Origin: Streptomyces werraensis
GTDB lineage: Bacteria; Actinomycetota; Actinomycetes; Streptomycetales; Streptomycetaceae
NCBI GenBank assembly: GCA_014656175.1
Contig: BNBX01000004.1
Coordinates: forward strand, 306,290-370,289
Length of the DNA: 64,000 nt
Reading direction: 5' to 3'
The position numbers were made by a program, and so were the translations under genes. Positions 35,538 to 44,717 of the stretch are shown piece after piece. The notes under the pieces are model-generated. The model worked only from the letters and a program-made list of their open reading frames with translations. It was not told where the DNA came from and did no database searches. Position 1 is the first letter of the stretch. The number at the start of each line of letters is the position of its first letter.

Positions 35538-37130
35538 ATGGATGTGATGCCCCTGCTGCTCCTGGTCGCGGGCAGCGCCGCGGTGGCGGCCGCCGCCCGG
35601 CGGACGCCGGTGCCGCCGCCGCTGGTGCTCGTCGCGGTGGGCCTGGTGGTCAGCTACATCCCGGGCGTGCCCGAGTACGCCCTCGACCCGCACATCGTGC
35701 TGCCGCTGATCCTCCCCCCGCTCCTCTACACGGCGGCCGTGGAGAGCTCCTACCTGGATCTGCGGGCGCAGCTGCGGCCGGTGGCCCTGCTGTCCGTCGG
35801 GTACGTGCTGTTCGCGACGCTCGCCGTGGGCTGGGTGCTGTACCTGCTGGTGCCGGACCTGCCGCTCACCGCGGCGCTGGTGTTCGGCGCCGTGGTGGCG
35901 CCCCCGGACGCCGTCGCGGCGACGGCGGTGGCCCGCAGGGTGGGCCTGCCCTCGCGGATCACGACGATCCTCCAGGGCGAGTCGCTGTTCAACGACGCCA
36001 CCGCCATCACCGCGTTCCGGGTCGCCGTGGCCGCGTCCGTCGGCGAGGGCGTGAGCTGGGCCGGGGGAGTGGGGGAGTTCCTGCTGGCCGCGGTGGGCGG
36101 CACGGCGGTCGGCCTGGTGCTGATGGCGCCGCTGCACTGGCTGCGCACCCACCTGCGCGAGACGCTGCTGCAGAACACGCTGTCGCTGCTCATCCCGTTC
36201 GTCGCGTACGGCGTGGCCGAGCAGGTGCACGCCTCCGGGGTGATCGCCGTCGTGGTGGTCGCGCTGTACCTCGGGCACCGCGCGTGGGAGGTCGACTTCG
36301 CCACCCGGCTCCAGGAGAGCGCGGTGTGGGGCATGGTCGCGTTCGTCCTGGAGTCGGCCGTGTTCGCCCTCATCGGGCTCCAGCTTCCCGTCGTCATGCG
36401 CGGGCTCGGCGAGCACGAGGGCATCGCCTCCGCCTGGTACGCCGTGCTCGTCTTCGTGGTGGTCGTCGTCGTGCGGTTCCTCTGGGTGTACCCGGCGGTC
36501 TGGCTGCCGTGGCGGGTCTCGGCGAGGGTCCGGGCGCGCGAGCCCAAGCCGGACTGGAAGGGCCCGTTCGTGATCTCGTGGGCGGGGATGCGCGGAGTGG
36601 TGTCGCTCGCCATCGCCTTCTCGATCCCGGTCACCGCGGAGGGCGAGGACTTCCCGCACCGGTACCTGCTGCTCTTCCTGACCTTCACCACCGTCATCGG
36701 CACCCTCGTCGTGCAGGGCCTCACCCTGCCCCCGCTGATCCGGCTGCTGCGGCTGCCCGGACGCGACGCGCAGACCGAGACCCTCGCCGAGGCCAACGCG
36801 CAGGCGCAGGCGTCCCGGGCCGCCGAGGAGCGCCTGGACGAACTGCTCGCCGACGAGCGCAACGCCCTGCCGGCGCCGCTGGCCGACCGGCTGCGCAGCG
36901 TCCTGGAGCGCCGCCGCAACGCCGTCTGGGAGCGGCTCGGGCAGGTCAACCCCGTCACCGGGGAGTCGGTGGACGACACCTACCGGCGGCTGTCCCGGGA
37001 GATGATCGGCGCCGAGCGCGAGGTGTTCGTGAAGCTGCGCGACGGGCGCTACATCGACGACGAGATGCTGCGGACGCTGCTGCGCCGGCTGGACCTGGAG
37101 GAGGCCGCGGCCTACCGGGAGGCGGAGTAG
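35538..37130 (+). CDS. CPA1-family Na+/H+ antiporter
   Basis: A 530-residue NhaP/CPA1 antiporter with about 12 transmembrane helices (3-410) and a cytoplasmic helical tail (420-530). The ion-binding ND-type region is ILQGESLFNDATAI, preceded by VVAPPDAVAATAV; the arginine-bearing WAGMRGVVSLAIAF helix is also conserved. It exchanges monovalent cations for protons in pH or salt homeostasis. GAGGGTGGG precedes the ATG at 35538. Its proximity to sigH is suggestive of osmotic stress but there is no visible SigH promoter. Confidence 0.92.
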   Translation: MDVMPLLLLVAGSAAVAAAARRTPVPPPLVLVAVGLVVSYIPGVPEYALDPHIVLPLILPPLLYTAAVESSYLDLRAQLRPVALLSVGYVLFATLAVGWVLYLLVPDLPLTAALVFGAVVAPPDAVAATAVARRVGLPSRITTILQGESLFNDATAITAFRVAVAASVGEGVSWAGGVGEFLLAAVGGTAVGLVLMAPLHWLRTHLRETLLQNTLSLLIPFVAYGVAEQVHASGVIAVVVVALYLGHRAWEVDFATRLQESAVWGMVAFVLESAVFALIGLQLPVVMRGLGEHEGIASAWYAVLVFVVVVVVRFLWVYPAVWLPWRVSARVRAREPKPDWKGPFVISWAGMRGVVSLAIAFSIPVTAEGEDFPHRYLLLFLTFTTVIGTLVVQGLTLPPLIRLLRLPGRDAQTETLAEANAQAQASRAAEERLDELLADERNALPAPLADRLRSVLERRRNAVWERLGQVNPVTGESVDDTYRRLSREMIGAEREVFVKLRDGRYIDDEMLRTLLRRLDLEEAAAYREAE

Positions 37131-37155
37131 GCCTTCCCGCCGCGGGCGCGCGGGT

Positions 37156-38067
37156 TCACGGGAACGGCCGCCCCGTGATCACCGCGGCGACCGTGCTGCC
37201 ACGCGGGAAGGCGCCCTCCCCGGCCAGGGTGACAAGGGCACGAAGCAACTTGGCGACATAGATACGTTCCAGGGGGACGCCGTGACGCTGCTCGAAGTCC
37301 ACGGCGAACGTCTCCAGGTCCTCCGGCACGCGCGCGTAGCCGCCGTGGTGGAACCGCTCGTCCAGGCTCCACTGCCCGCGCGGCCCGCCGAAGGCCTCCG
37401 TCTGCAGGGCCCGTATCTCCCCCGTGAGGAAGCCGCCCCTGAGCACCGGTATGCCGAGTGTGCGGGCGCTCCCGGCGAGCCCGGCGGCCAGTCCCGCGAG
37501 CGTGCCGCCCGTGCCGCAGGCCACCGCGGCCACGTCCGCCGCGCCCGCCAGCTCCCGGCCGAGTTCCACGCACCCGCGCACCGCGGCGGCGTTGCTGCCG
37601 CCCTCGGGCACGACGTAGGCGTCCTCCGCGTCCGCGGCGCGCAGCACCTCCGCGAGGGTGTCCGGATCGGCCTTGCGGCGGTACACCGAGCGCGCCACGA
37701 AGCACAGCCGCATGCCGTCGGCCGCACAGCGCGCCAGCGACGGATTGAGCGGCCGGTCCGCCAGCTCCTCGCCGCGCACCACGCCCACCGTGCGCAGCCC
37801 GAGCAGCCGGCCGGCGGCGGCCGTGGCCCGCAGATGGCTGGAGTACGCCCCGCCGAACGTGAGAACCGTCCGCCCGCCGGCCGCCGCCAGGTTCGGGGCG
37901 AGCTTGCGCCACTTGTTGCCGACCAGCTCGGGGTGGACGAGGTCGTCCCGCTTCAGCAGCAGCCGCACCCCGTGCCGCTCGAACCGCGCGTCGACGGCCT
38001 CCTGGAGCGGCGAGGGGAGCCGCGGGCGCAGGCCGGCGAGTACGTCGGAGCTGGTCATGCGGGCCAT
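37156..38067 (-). CDS. PLP-dependent ACC deaminase/D-cysteine desulfhydrase-family enzyme
   Basis: A 303-residue fold type II PLP enzyme. The PLP lysine is in LVGNKWRKLAPNL and the phosphate-binding loop is CGTGGTLAGLAAGL; FGGAYSSHLRATAAAG follows the lysine. The family contains 1-aminocyclopropane-1-carboxylate deaminase and D-cysteine desulfhydrase; the specificity residues cannot be assigned by eye, though the latter is commoner in bacteria of this type. Two ATGs (38067 and 38058) are possible; neither has a strong Shine-Dalgarno. Confidence 0.83.
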   Translation of the reverse strand: MARMTSSDVLAGLRPRLPSPLQEAVDARFERHGVRLLLKRDDLVHPELVGNKWRKLAPNLAAAGGRTVLTFGGAYSSHLRATAAAGRLLGLRTVGVVRGEELADRPLNPSLARCAADGMRLCFVARSVYRRKADPDTLAEVLRAADAEDAYVVPEGGSNAAAVRGCVELGRELAGAADVAAVACGTGGTLAGLAAGLAGSARTLGIPVLRGGFLTGEIRALQTEAFGGPRGQWSLDERFHHGGYARVPEDLETFAVDFEQRHGVPLERIYVAKLLRALVTLAGEGAFPRGSTVAAVITGRPFP

Positions 38068-38097
38068 TGTCGCCCGACGTGGGGACAGGCGCGGGTG

Positions 38098-38139
38098 CCG
38101 GTGTTCCGCGTGGGGGGTGTCACGAGGGCGGAACACCGG
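38098..38139. repeat. Long-loop inverted repeat between the amidase and PLP-enzyme genes
   Basis: Perfect 11-bp arms (38098-38108 and 38129-38139) around a 20-nt loop. It is downstream of the amidase stop and 31 bp upstream of the PLP-enzyme start, so it may terminate the first or act as an operator for the second. Confidence 0.55.
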
Positions 38140-38186
38140 CGACGAGCGCCCGGTGCCGGTCACGTCGGACGGTCGCGTCGCCCGGG

Positions 38187-38780
38187 TCACTTCAGCCGGT
38201 CGCGGATCCGTTTGCGCATCGACGCCATGGTGAACCCGCGGGGGTCCACCTTGCCCGGCTGCCACTCCAGGTGGCCGATCACCGACTGCTCGTTCCAGCC
38301 GTGGTAGCGGCAGACCGCCGCCGCGGCCTTCTCGATCGCCTCCAGCTGCGCCGCCGGCCACGGGTCCTTCCCGTCGCCGAGGTTCTCGCACTCGAAGCCG
38401 TAGAAGTGCCGGTTGCCGTCGGTGTTGGCCTCGTTGTCCGGCGGGAACGTCTTCTTCTCGGCGATCACCGCCCGCAGCACGTCGTCGTCGCCGAGCCCCG
38501 CGTGGTTGGCGCGGCCGTAGCCGACGAGGTGCACCCGGCCGTCCTTGGTGATCACGCCGTGGCACAGCGGCCCCGGCAGACCCGAGTAGCCCTTGCGGCA
38601 GATGTCGACCGTCGCCTTGCTGCCCTTGGTCACGGTGTGATGGATCATCACCCCGTGCACCGGCCCCCAGGGGCCCTTGTGGTTGCGGTTGTGGTCACGC
38701 CAGTCGCCGACCTCGACGACCGTGAGACCCTCCGCCCTGAGAGCGCGCAGGAACGCGCTCGCGGACATGGGTGGGGCCAT
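38187..38780 (-). CDS. N-acetylmuramoyl-L-alanine amidase (Amidase_2/PGRP fold)
   Basis: A 197-residue zinc amidase of the type 2/T7-lysozyme fold. Visible zinc-site parts are [23 protein letters not shown] and the C-terminal [14 protein letters not shown]. It would cleave the lactyl-amide bond of peptidoglycan. There is no signal peptide, Tat motif or lipobox: the protein starts [15 protein letters not shown], so export is unexplained and a phage-like or cytoplasmic use is possible. AAGGAGGG lies 4 nt before the ATG at 38780. Confidence 0.88.
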   Translation of the reverse strand: MAPPMSASAFLRALRAEGLTVVEVGDWRDHNRNHKGPWGPVHGVMIHHTVTKGSKATVDICRKGYSGLPGPLCHGVITKDGRVHLVGYGRANHAGLGDDDVLRAVIAEKKTFPPDNEANTDGNRHFYGFECENLGDGKDPWPAAQLEAIEKAAAAVCRYHGWNEQSVIGHLEWQPGKVDPRGFTMASMRKRIRDRLK

Positions 38781-39031
38781 GCCGCCCTCCTTCGCACCGG
38801 ACGACGGCCGCCGGGCGCGGCCGTCTGGTACAGGGCCTATAGCCGAAAGTCGGCCTTTCAAGTACTCGTCCGTCAGCTGTGCGAGCCGATCCGGACAGTT
38901 TCCTTCCGCCCGGCCGCCGTCACCGCCGTCGGCCGGCCGGCCAGTCTGCCCAGGCTCGCCAAGATCCAACCCCGCTCGATCGTGTAATGGCGCGGGCACG
39001 GCGCGTGAGGAACGCTTGATCACGCACCACG

Positions 39032-39052
39032 ACGCCCGGCACGGCCGGGCGT
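39032..39052 (+). promoter_or_regulatory. Leader hairpin of the encapsulin gene
   Basis: CGCCCGGC-ACG-GCCGGGCG with one extra A-T pair, 9-bp stem, ending 9 nt before the GGGGAGGG ribosome-binding site of the encapsulin gene. It may limit translation or end upstream transcription. The rest of the 298-bp gap back to the amidase gene holds no convincing coding frame. Confidence 0.5.
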
Positions 39053-39078
39053 GGATCTACTGGGGAGGGCAATTCTCA

Positions 39079-40485
39079 ATGTCGGTAGGCGAAGAGGTCC
39101 GCACGGAGCAGACCAGGCAGCAGCAGAGCCTCGGTACGGCGGCGGCGCGGAACCTGGCCACCACGACCAAGTCCGTGCCGCAGATGCAGGAGATCAGCTC
39201 GCGCTGGCTGCTGCGGATGCTGCCCTGGGTCGACGTGCAGGGCGGCACGTACCGGGTCAACCGGCGGCTCACCTACGCCGTGGGCGACGGCCGGCTGACC
39301 TTCGTGAAGACGGGCGACCGGGTGGAGATCATCCCCGCCGAGCTGGGCGAACTGCCCGTGCTCCGCGACTACGAGGACGAGGAGGTGCTCGCCGAGCTGG
39401 CCTCCCGGTGCCGGCAGCGGGAGATCGAGGCCGGCCAGGTCGTCGCCTCCTTCGGCAGCCCGGCCGACGAGGTGTACCTGCTGGCGCACGGCCGCGTGGA
39501 GCGCGTCGGCACCGGCCCCTACGGGGAGGACGAGTCCCTCGGGGTGCTCGCCGACGGCGCGTACTTCGGCGAGCAGGCTCTCCAGGACGACGACGCCATC
39601 TGGGAGTACACGGCCCGCACCCTCACCGCGTGCACGGTCCTGGTGCTGCCCCGCGACGCGGTCGACCAGGTCGCCGAGCGGTCCGAGACCCTGCGCGAGC
39701 ACCTGCGCCGGCGGGCCGACATCCCGCAGCAGCGCACCAACAAGTACGGCGAGAAGGAGATCGACCTCGCGGCCGGCCACAGCGGCGAGCCGGACATCCC
39801 GCACACCTTCGTCGACTACGAGGCCCGGCCCCGCGAGTACGAACTGAGCGTCGCCCAGACCGTGCTGCGCATCCACACACGCGTGGCCGACCTCTACAAC
39901 CAGCCGATGAACCAGACGGAGCAGCAGCTGCGGCTGACCGTGGAGGCGCTGAAGGAGCGCCAGGAGCACGAGCTGATCAACAACCGCGACTTCGGCCTGC
40001 TCCACAACTGCGAGTACGACCAGCGGATCCAGCCGCACGACGGGGTGCCGGGCCCCGACGACATGGACGAGCTGCTCAGCAGGCGCCGCGGCACCCGGCT
40101 GCTGCTCGCCCACCCGCGAGCCATCGCCGCGTTCGGCCGCGAGCTCAACAAGCGGGGACTGGTCCCGGAGACCGTCGACGTCGGCGGCAACCGCATCCCC
40201 ACCTGGCGGGGCGTGCCCATCTACCCCTGCAACAAGATCCCGGTGACCAAGGCACGCACCACCTCCATCATCGCCCTGCGCACCGGCGAGGAGGACCAGG
40301 GCGTCATCGGCCTCCGCGCGGCCGGCATCCCCGACGAGATCGAGCCGAGCCTGTCGGTGCGGTTCATGGGCATCAACGAACAGGCCATCATCAAGTACCT
40401 GGTCACGGCCTACTACTCGGCAGCGGTGCTGGTCCCGGACGCGCTGGGCGTCCTGGAGAACGTCGAGATCGGCCGGTGGCGGTGA
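39079..40485 (+). CDS. eshB: Family 2B encapsulin shell protein with cyclic-nucleotide-binding domain (EshB-like)
   Basis: A 468-residue protein of the EshA/EshB type, now classed as a family 2B encapsulin: an HK97-fold nanocompartment subunit with an inserted cyclic-nucleotide-binding domain. N-terminal arm 1-45; cNBD about 92-215 with a phosphate-binding-cassette-like segment FGEQAL (163-168) and R180-T181; the HK97 P- and A-domain portions follow (about 235-468, including [19 protein letters not shown] and the C-terminal [14 protein letters not shown]). GGGGAGGG precedes ATG 39079. The next gene encodes a polyprenyl synthase, the known type of cargo. Confidence 0.9.
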   Translation: MSVGEEVRTEQTRQQQSLGTAAARNLATTTKSVPQMQEISSRWLLRMLPWVDVQGGTYRVNRRLTYAVGDGRLTFVKTGDRVEIIPAELGELPVLRDYEDEEVLAELASRCRQREIEAGQVVASFGSPADEVYLLAHGRVERVGTGPYGEDESLGVLADGAYFGEQALQDDDAIWEYTARTLTACTVLVLPRDAVDQVAERSETLREHLRRRADIPQQRTNKYGEKEIDLAAGHSGEPDIPHTFVDYEARPREYELSVAQTVLRIHTRVADLYNQPMNQTEQQLRLTVEALKERQEHELINNRDFGLLHNCEYDQRIQPHDGVPGPDDMDELLSRRRGTRLLLAHPRAIAAFGRELNKRGLVPETVDVGGNRIPTWRGVPIYPCNKIPVTKARTTSIIALRTGEEDQGVIGLRAAGIPDEIEPSLSVRFMGINEQAIIKYLVTAYYSAAVLVPDALGVLENVEIGRWR

Positions 40486-40618
40486 CCGTCCGCGGGCTCC
40501 CGCCGCGCGTGCCGTGTCCCCGCCCGCCCGGGCGGGTACATCTGAGGGGAACGTGCTCGACGGGTGCGGAAGCACCGTCCCTCCGTGCCTCCACCGAGTC
40601 GGTTCCAGGGGGAAGTCG

Positions 40619-41740
40619 ATGACGGAGTCCATGGCTCGGCCGACCACGGGCCGCCCGGAGCAGCGCACGGCACGCACCGCGCCCGACAGCCGGTCCGGGC
40701 CGGAGCCGCACCCCGCGGACGGGCACGAGGCGGCCGCCCTGCTGGAGCGGACCCGCACCGCCGTCGACCCGGTGCTGCGCACGGCCCTCGGGTCCCTGCC
40801 CGCGCCGCTGCGCCGCGTCGCGCTCTACCACTTCGGCTGGCAGAACGCGGACGGCACCCCCGCCGCCGGCGGTTCGGGGAAGGCGCTCCGGCCCGCCCTG
40901 GTGCTCGCGGCGGCCTCCGCCCTGGGAGGCTCCTCGGCACGGACGGCGGCCGTGCGGGCGGCGGCCGCGGTGGAGCTGGTCCACAACTTCACGCTCGTCC
41001 ACGACGACGTGATGGACCGGGACACCACCCGCCGCCACCGCCCCACGGTGTGGACGGTGTTCGGGGACGCCGACGCGATCCTCGTGGGGGACGCCCTCCA
41101 GGCGCTCGCCCTGCGGCTGCTCGCCGAGGACCCCCACCCGGCCGCCCCGGCCGCCGCCGCCCGGCTCGCCCAGTGCGTGGTCGAGCTGTGCGCCGGGCAG
41201 CACGCGGACACGGCCATGGAGCGCCGCCCGCCCGACGAGGTCACCCTGGCGGAGACCCTCGCCATGGCGGAGGCGAAGACCGGGGCTCTGCTCGGCTGCG
41301 CCTGCGCCCTCGGCGCGCTGTACGCGGACGCGGGGGACGCGGAGGTGGCGGCGATGGACGCCTTCGGCCGGGAGGCCGGGCTGGCGTTCCAGCTCATCGA
41401 CGACGTCATCGGCACCTGGGGCGACCCACGCCGCACCGGCAAGCCGGCCGGGGCGGACCTCGCCGCCCGCAAGAAATCGCTGCCGGTCGTCGCCGCGCTC
41501 ACCTCCGGCACCCCGGCAGCCGCGGACCTCGCCGCCGCGTACGCCGCCCCGCACCGCAAGGAGGAGGTGGAGGAGCTCACCCGTCTCGTGGAGCGGGCCG
41601 GCGGCCGCGACTGGGCGCAGGCCCAGGCGGCGGACCGGATGGCCCGCGCGATGCAGGAGGTGGCCCGCGCGGTGCCGGACCCGGAGGCGGCGGGAGGGCT
41701 GCTGGCGCTCGCCGAGTTCGTCACCCGGCGCACCACCTGA
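40619..41740 (+). CDS. Polyprenyl diphosphate synthase, predicted encapsulin cargo
   Basis: A 373-residue all-helical prenyltransferase. Both Asp-rich motifs are intact: DDVMD at 129-133 and DDVIG at 261-265 continuing TWGD; GKALRP at 87-92 binds diphosphate, with KTGALL following the first helix pair. The first about 45 residues are a Pro/Arg/Ser-rich unstructured extension absent from ordinary synthases, which in family 2B systems serves as the cargo-loading region. It follows the shell gene by 133 nt on the same strand. Chain length of the product cannot be assigned; the fifth-position residue before DDVMD (F124, with T125 next) is relatively bulky. Confidence 0.9.
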   Translation: MTESMARPTTGRPEQRTARTAPDSRSGPEPHPADGHEAAALLERTRTAVDPVLRTALGSLPAPLRRVALYHFGWQNADGTPAAGGSGKALRPALVLAAASALGGSSARTAAVRAAAAVELVHNFTLVHDDVMDRDTTRRHRPTVWTVFGDADAILVGDALQALALRLLAEDPHPAAPAAAARLAQCVVELCAGQHADTAMERRPPDEVTLAETLAMAEAKTGALLGCACALGALYADAGDAEVAAMDAFGREAGLAFQLIDDVIGTWGDPRRTGKPAGADLAARKKSLPVVAALTSGTPAAADLAAAYAAPHRKEEVEELTRLVERAGGRDWAQAQAADRMARAMQEVARAVPDPEAAGGLLALAEFVTRRTT

Positions 41741-41827
41741 CGGGACGGCGCCGGCCGTTCCCCGACCCCGGGGCCACGTGCCGCCGTGCGGACCCTGACC
41801 CGTACGGCTTCCGTGGCCTCGGACCGG

Positions 41828-41862
41828 CGGGTCCCGCACTTCCCCACGGTGTGCGGGGCCCG
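41828..41862. terminator. Hairpin after the polyprenyl synthase gene
   Basis: Twelve-base arms (41828-41839 with 41851-41862) with one T-G pair, 88 nt after the stop; it separates the encapsulin operon from the acetyltransferase gene. Confidence 0.68.
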
Positions 41863-41937
41863 CCCCCTGTTTCCCCGGCCGGCCCGGCTAGTCTCAACCC
41901 CCGTACGAACAGCGACGGTTGAGGCGAAGGGGCGGAC

Positions 41938-42561
41938 ATGGGCGTGGCGATCCGGACGGCCGGCGAGGACGACCGGGAGCTGGTGGTCCGGCTGCTGGAC
42001 GAGGCGTTCCAGGACGATCAGGTCAGCAGCTGGGTGTTCCCCGGCGCGGAGTACCGGCGTGCGACCCACCCCCGGCTCATGGCCGCCTTCACCGACGCCA
42101 CCCTCGCCGACGGCCGCGTCGACCTCGTCGAGGACGGCTCGGCGTGCGCCCTGTGGATGTCCGTCCCGGCGGAGGACCCCGGCCACGGCGGAGCGGCCGG
42201 GGGCGAGGACGAGTTCGCCGAACTGCGCCGCGCCGTCGACCCGGACAACGAGAGGGTGGAGATGATCGGCCGGCTCACCGCGGGCATCCACCCCCAGGGC
42301 CGCGCCCACGAGTACCTGTGGATGATCGGCGTGGCACCCGGCCGGCAGGGCGAGGGGCTCGGCACCGCGCTGATCGGCTCCGTCCTCGACCGCTGCGACC
42401 GCGAGGGCCGCGCCGCGTACCTGGAAGCGAGCAGCGAGCGCAGCGCCCGGCTGTACCGCCGCCTCGGTTTCGAGCTCACCGGCGAGCCCCTGCGCCTCCC
42501 CGACGGCCCGCTCATGCACCCGATGTGGCGCGAACCCCGCGCGGCCGGCGCGCGGGGCTGA
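41938..42561 (+). CDS. GNAT-family acetyltransferase
   Basis: A 207-residue GCN5-type acetyltransferase with motif A in WMIGVAPGRQGEGLGTALI (Q/R-x-x-G-x-G) and the terminal LYRRLGFELTGE. The N-terminal half contains a loop rich in Gly/Ala. It is downstream of the encapsulin-prenyltransferase pair but separated by a hairpin and its own -10-like TAGTCT, so membership of that system is uncertain. Substrate unknown. Confidence 0.85.
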   Translation: MGVAIRTAGEDDRELVVRLLDEAFQDDQVSSWVFPGAEYRRATHPRLMAAFTDATLADGRVDLVEDGSACALWMSVPAEDPGHGGAAGGEDEFAELRRAVDPDNERVEMIGRLTAGIHPQGRAHEYLWMIGVAPGRQGEGLGTALIGSVLDRCDREGRAAYLEASSERSARLYRRLGFELTGEPLRLPDGPLMHPMWREPRAAGARG

Positions 42562-42702
42562 CCCGACGCCCCTCACCCCGCGAGGTGCCGCCGGCTTCTC
42601 GATCGCGCCGTTCACGCCGCGGTCCCACCGCGCCTTCGGCAACGGCACGCCGGTGCGGACGTACCGCAGGCAGCGCTGAACGGGCCGGCGCCCGGCGGGG
42701 GT

Positions 42703-43128
42703 TCAGTCAGCGGGGCGTTCCAGGAAGCGCACCATGTTCCCCGCCGGGTCGCGGAACGCGCAGTCCCGCATCCCGTACGGCTGGTCCACCGGCTCCTGGA
42801 GCACGTCGACGCCCGCGGCGCGCACCCGCTCGAAGAGGGCGTCGCAGTCGGTGGTGGTGAAGTTGACCCCGCGCAGCACGCCCTTGGCGAGCAGCTCGGC
42901 CATCGCCTGCTTGTCGGCGGGGGAGATGTCCGGGCTCGCGGCCGGCGGCTCCAGGACGATCTCGACGTCCTGCTCGGGGGAGGCGACGGTCACCCAGCGC
43001 ATCCCCTCGTACCCCACGTCGTTGCGCACCTCGAAACCCAGTACGTCGCAGTAGAAGGCCAGTGCCTTGTCGTGGTCGTCGACCGCGATGAAGCACTGGG
43101 CGAGCCGCACGTCCGTCGCCCTGTCCAT
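42703..43128 (-). CDS. VOC-family (glyoxalase/bleomycin-resistance fold) protein
   Basis: A 141-residue vicinal oxygen chelate protein formed of two beta-alpha-beta-beta-beta modules (about 7-65 and 75-138). Candidate metal ligands are near the start (QCFIAVDD), at E58 region (VEIVLEPP) and in the last strand (NMVRFLE). Substrate unknown; close homologues are annotated as glyoxalase-like. It lies 43 nt downstream of the AraC gene on the same strand and is probably its operon partner. Confidence 0.87.
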   Translation of the reverse strand: MDRATDVRLAQCFIAVDDHDKALAFYCDVLGFEVRNDVGYEGMRWVTVASPEQDVEIVLEPPAASPDISPADKQAMAELLAKGVLRGVNFTTTDCDALFERVRAAGVDVLQEPVDQPYGMRDCAFRDPAGNMVRFLERPAD

Positions 43129-43171
43129 ACCGTTCCCGTTCCCGCCGTCCACGCCAGAGGCTCCGCTCCCG

Positions 43172-43594
43172 CTAGAAGTTCCCGCTCGGGTCGACCCGCC
43201 GCCGGACCCGGACCGGCCGGGCGTACGTCCGCACGACACACGGCGGGATGACCGCGCTCGCCTCGTGCGAGCGGGCGCGATAGGCGCTCGGCGTCTCCCC
43301 GACCAGTTCGGTGAAGCGCGAACTGAACGACCCGAGCGAGGTGCAGCCGACCGCAAGGCACACCTCGGTCACCGAGAGGTCTCCCTTGCGCAGCAGCGCC
43401 TTGGCGCGCTCGATCCGCCGCGTCATCAGATACGCGTACGGCGTCTGCCCGTAGGCGGCCCGGAAGCTGCGCTGGAAGTGGCCGGGCGACATCAGCGCCG
43501 TCCGCGCCAGCTCCGCGACGTCGAGCGGCTCGGCGTACTCCCGGTCCATGCGGTCCCGGGCCCGCCGCAGCCGGACCAGATCCTCCAGCTCCAT
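43172..43594 (-). CDS. AraC-family regulator, DNA-binding domain only
   Basis: A 140-residue protein that is essentially one AraC/XylS DNA-binding domain (about 8-105): LDVAELARTALMSPGHFQRSF in HTH1 and SVTEVCLAVGCTSLGSFSSRF in HTH2. There is no ligand domain; a basic tail (RRRVDPSGNF) follows. Such short regulators respond through other proteins or to DNA-binding alone. It precedes the VOC gene in a likely two-gene operon. Confidence 0.9.
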   Translation of the reverse strand: MELEDLVRLRRARDRMDREYAEPLDVAELARTALMSPGHFQRSFRAAYGQTPYAYLMTRRIERAKALLRKGDLSVTEVCLAVGCTSLGSFSSRFTELVGETPSAYRARSHEASAVIPPCVVRTYARPVRVRRRVDPSGNF

Positions 43595-43740
43595 ACGCCC
43601 AGCATCCCACGGGCCCCGCGGGCGGCGCCGGGAAACACCGGAGGGGACCCGCCGCGTGAAGCGACGGGCCCCCTCCGGGAAGAGCTCCAGGACCTGCGAT
43701 GGTGCACCGATCGCCGGCCGCGAGGAGCGGCGAGGCCGGG

Positions 43741-44136
43741 TCAGGCCTTCTTGGTCTCCCAGAAGATCTTGTCGATCTGGGCGATGTAGTCCAGCGCCTT
43801 CTGGCCGGTGGCCGGGTCGGTCGACGCCTTGGCGGCCGAGAGGGCCTTCAGGGTGTCGTTGACCAGCTGGTGCAGCTCCGGGTACTTCTCGAAGTGCGGC
43901 GGCTTGAAGTAGTCGCTCCACAGCACGGAGACGTGGTGCTTCGCCAGCTCGGCGCGCTGCTCCTTGATGACCGTGGCGCGGGCCTGGAAGTGCGGGTCGT
44001 CGTTGCCGGCCATCTTCTCCTGGACAGCCTTGACCGACTCCGCCTCGATGCGGGCCTGGGCCGGGTCGTACACACCGCAGGGCAGGTCGCAGTGGGCGCT
44101 GACCTTGACCCTGGGGGCAAACAGGCGGGAAAGCAT
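43741..44136 (-). CDS. sodN: Nickel superoxide dismutase
   Basis: A 131-residue precursor. A 14-residue leader (MLSRLFAPRVKVSA) must be removed to expose the nickel hook H15-C-D-L-P-C-G-V-Y, in which the His amine, C16 and C20 hold nickel. The mature helical bundle of 117 residues forms a hexamer that destroys superoxide in the cytoplasm. Expression in S. coelicolor depends on nickel. The divergent signal-peptidase-like gene next to it encodes the probable processing enzyme SodX. Confidence 0.97.
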   Translation of the reverse strand: MLSRLFAPRVKVSAHCDLPCGVYDPAQARIEAESVKAVQEKMAGNDDPHFQARATVIKEQRAELAKHHVSVLWSDYFKPPHFEKYPELHQLVNDTLKALSAAKASTDPATGQKALDYIAQIDKIFWETKKA

Positions 44137-44282
44137 GAAGCGTTTCCTTCCTCGTGATCGTCTTCTCACAGGGGACATTACTCCGTGACGGACGGGTTTT
44201 CGCGAGTGCCCCCGTGGGCTTAGGACAAAAGTCCGGGGTCAGACTGAGACTGGTGGAGGAAGAGCCGGGGAGGTGCCGGGAG

Positions 44283-44717
44283 ATGCCGGAGCTGTCGCAG
44301 GACGCCGAGCGGGTGAGGGCGCCGCTGCCCTTCGGGGTGGCCGAGGTGACCGGGCCGTCGATGGTGCCCACGCTGCACCACGGTGACCGGCTCCTGGTCC
44401 ACTACGGGACGCGGATCAAACGCGGCGACGTGATCGTGCTGCGTCATCCGTTCCAGCAGGACCTGCTGGTCGTGAAGCGGGCGGCCGAGCGGCGCGACGG
44501 CGGCTGGTGGGTGCTCGGGGACAACGCGTACGCGGGCGGCGACAGCACCGACTACGGCGTCGTCCCCGACGAGCTGGTGCTGGGCCGGGTCCGCTTCCGC
44601 TACCGGCCGCGCTCCGCGGCCCGGCGGTCGCCGCTGGCGCTGCTGGGCTGGCTGCTGACGTCGGCCCGTCCTGTGCTCTCCGACCGGTCCGCCTCCAGGC
44701 GCTTGCGGGCGCGGTAG
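44283..44717 (+). CDS. sodX: SodX, S26 signal-peptidase-like maturase of NiSOD
   Basis: A 144-residue S26 peptidase. The catalytic Ser is in GPSMVPTLHHGD and the general-base Lys in LLVVKRA; GDNAYAGGDSTDYG is the last family box. Unlike ordinary signal peptidases it has no N-terminal membrane anchor, matching the SodX/SodN processing peptidases. It is divergent from sodN across 146 bp. Its C-terminal 118 bp overlap the 3' end of the opposite-strand CGNR gene. Confidence 0.92.
   Translation: MPELSQDAERVRAPLPFGVAEVTGPSMVPTLHHGDRLLVHYGTRIKRGDVIVLRHPFQQDLLVVKRAAERRDGGWWVLGDNAYAGGDSTDYGVVPDELVLGRVRFRYRPRSAARRSPLALLGWLLTSARPVLSDRSASRRLRAR

Noticed and set aside
43595..43740. Small gene between the AraC gene and sodN
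   Set aside because: Only 146 bp with inverted repeats and no codon-biased frame; probably the sodN terminator region.
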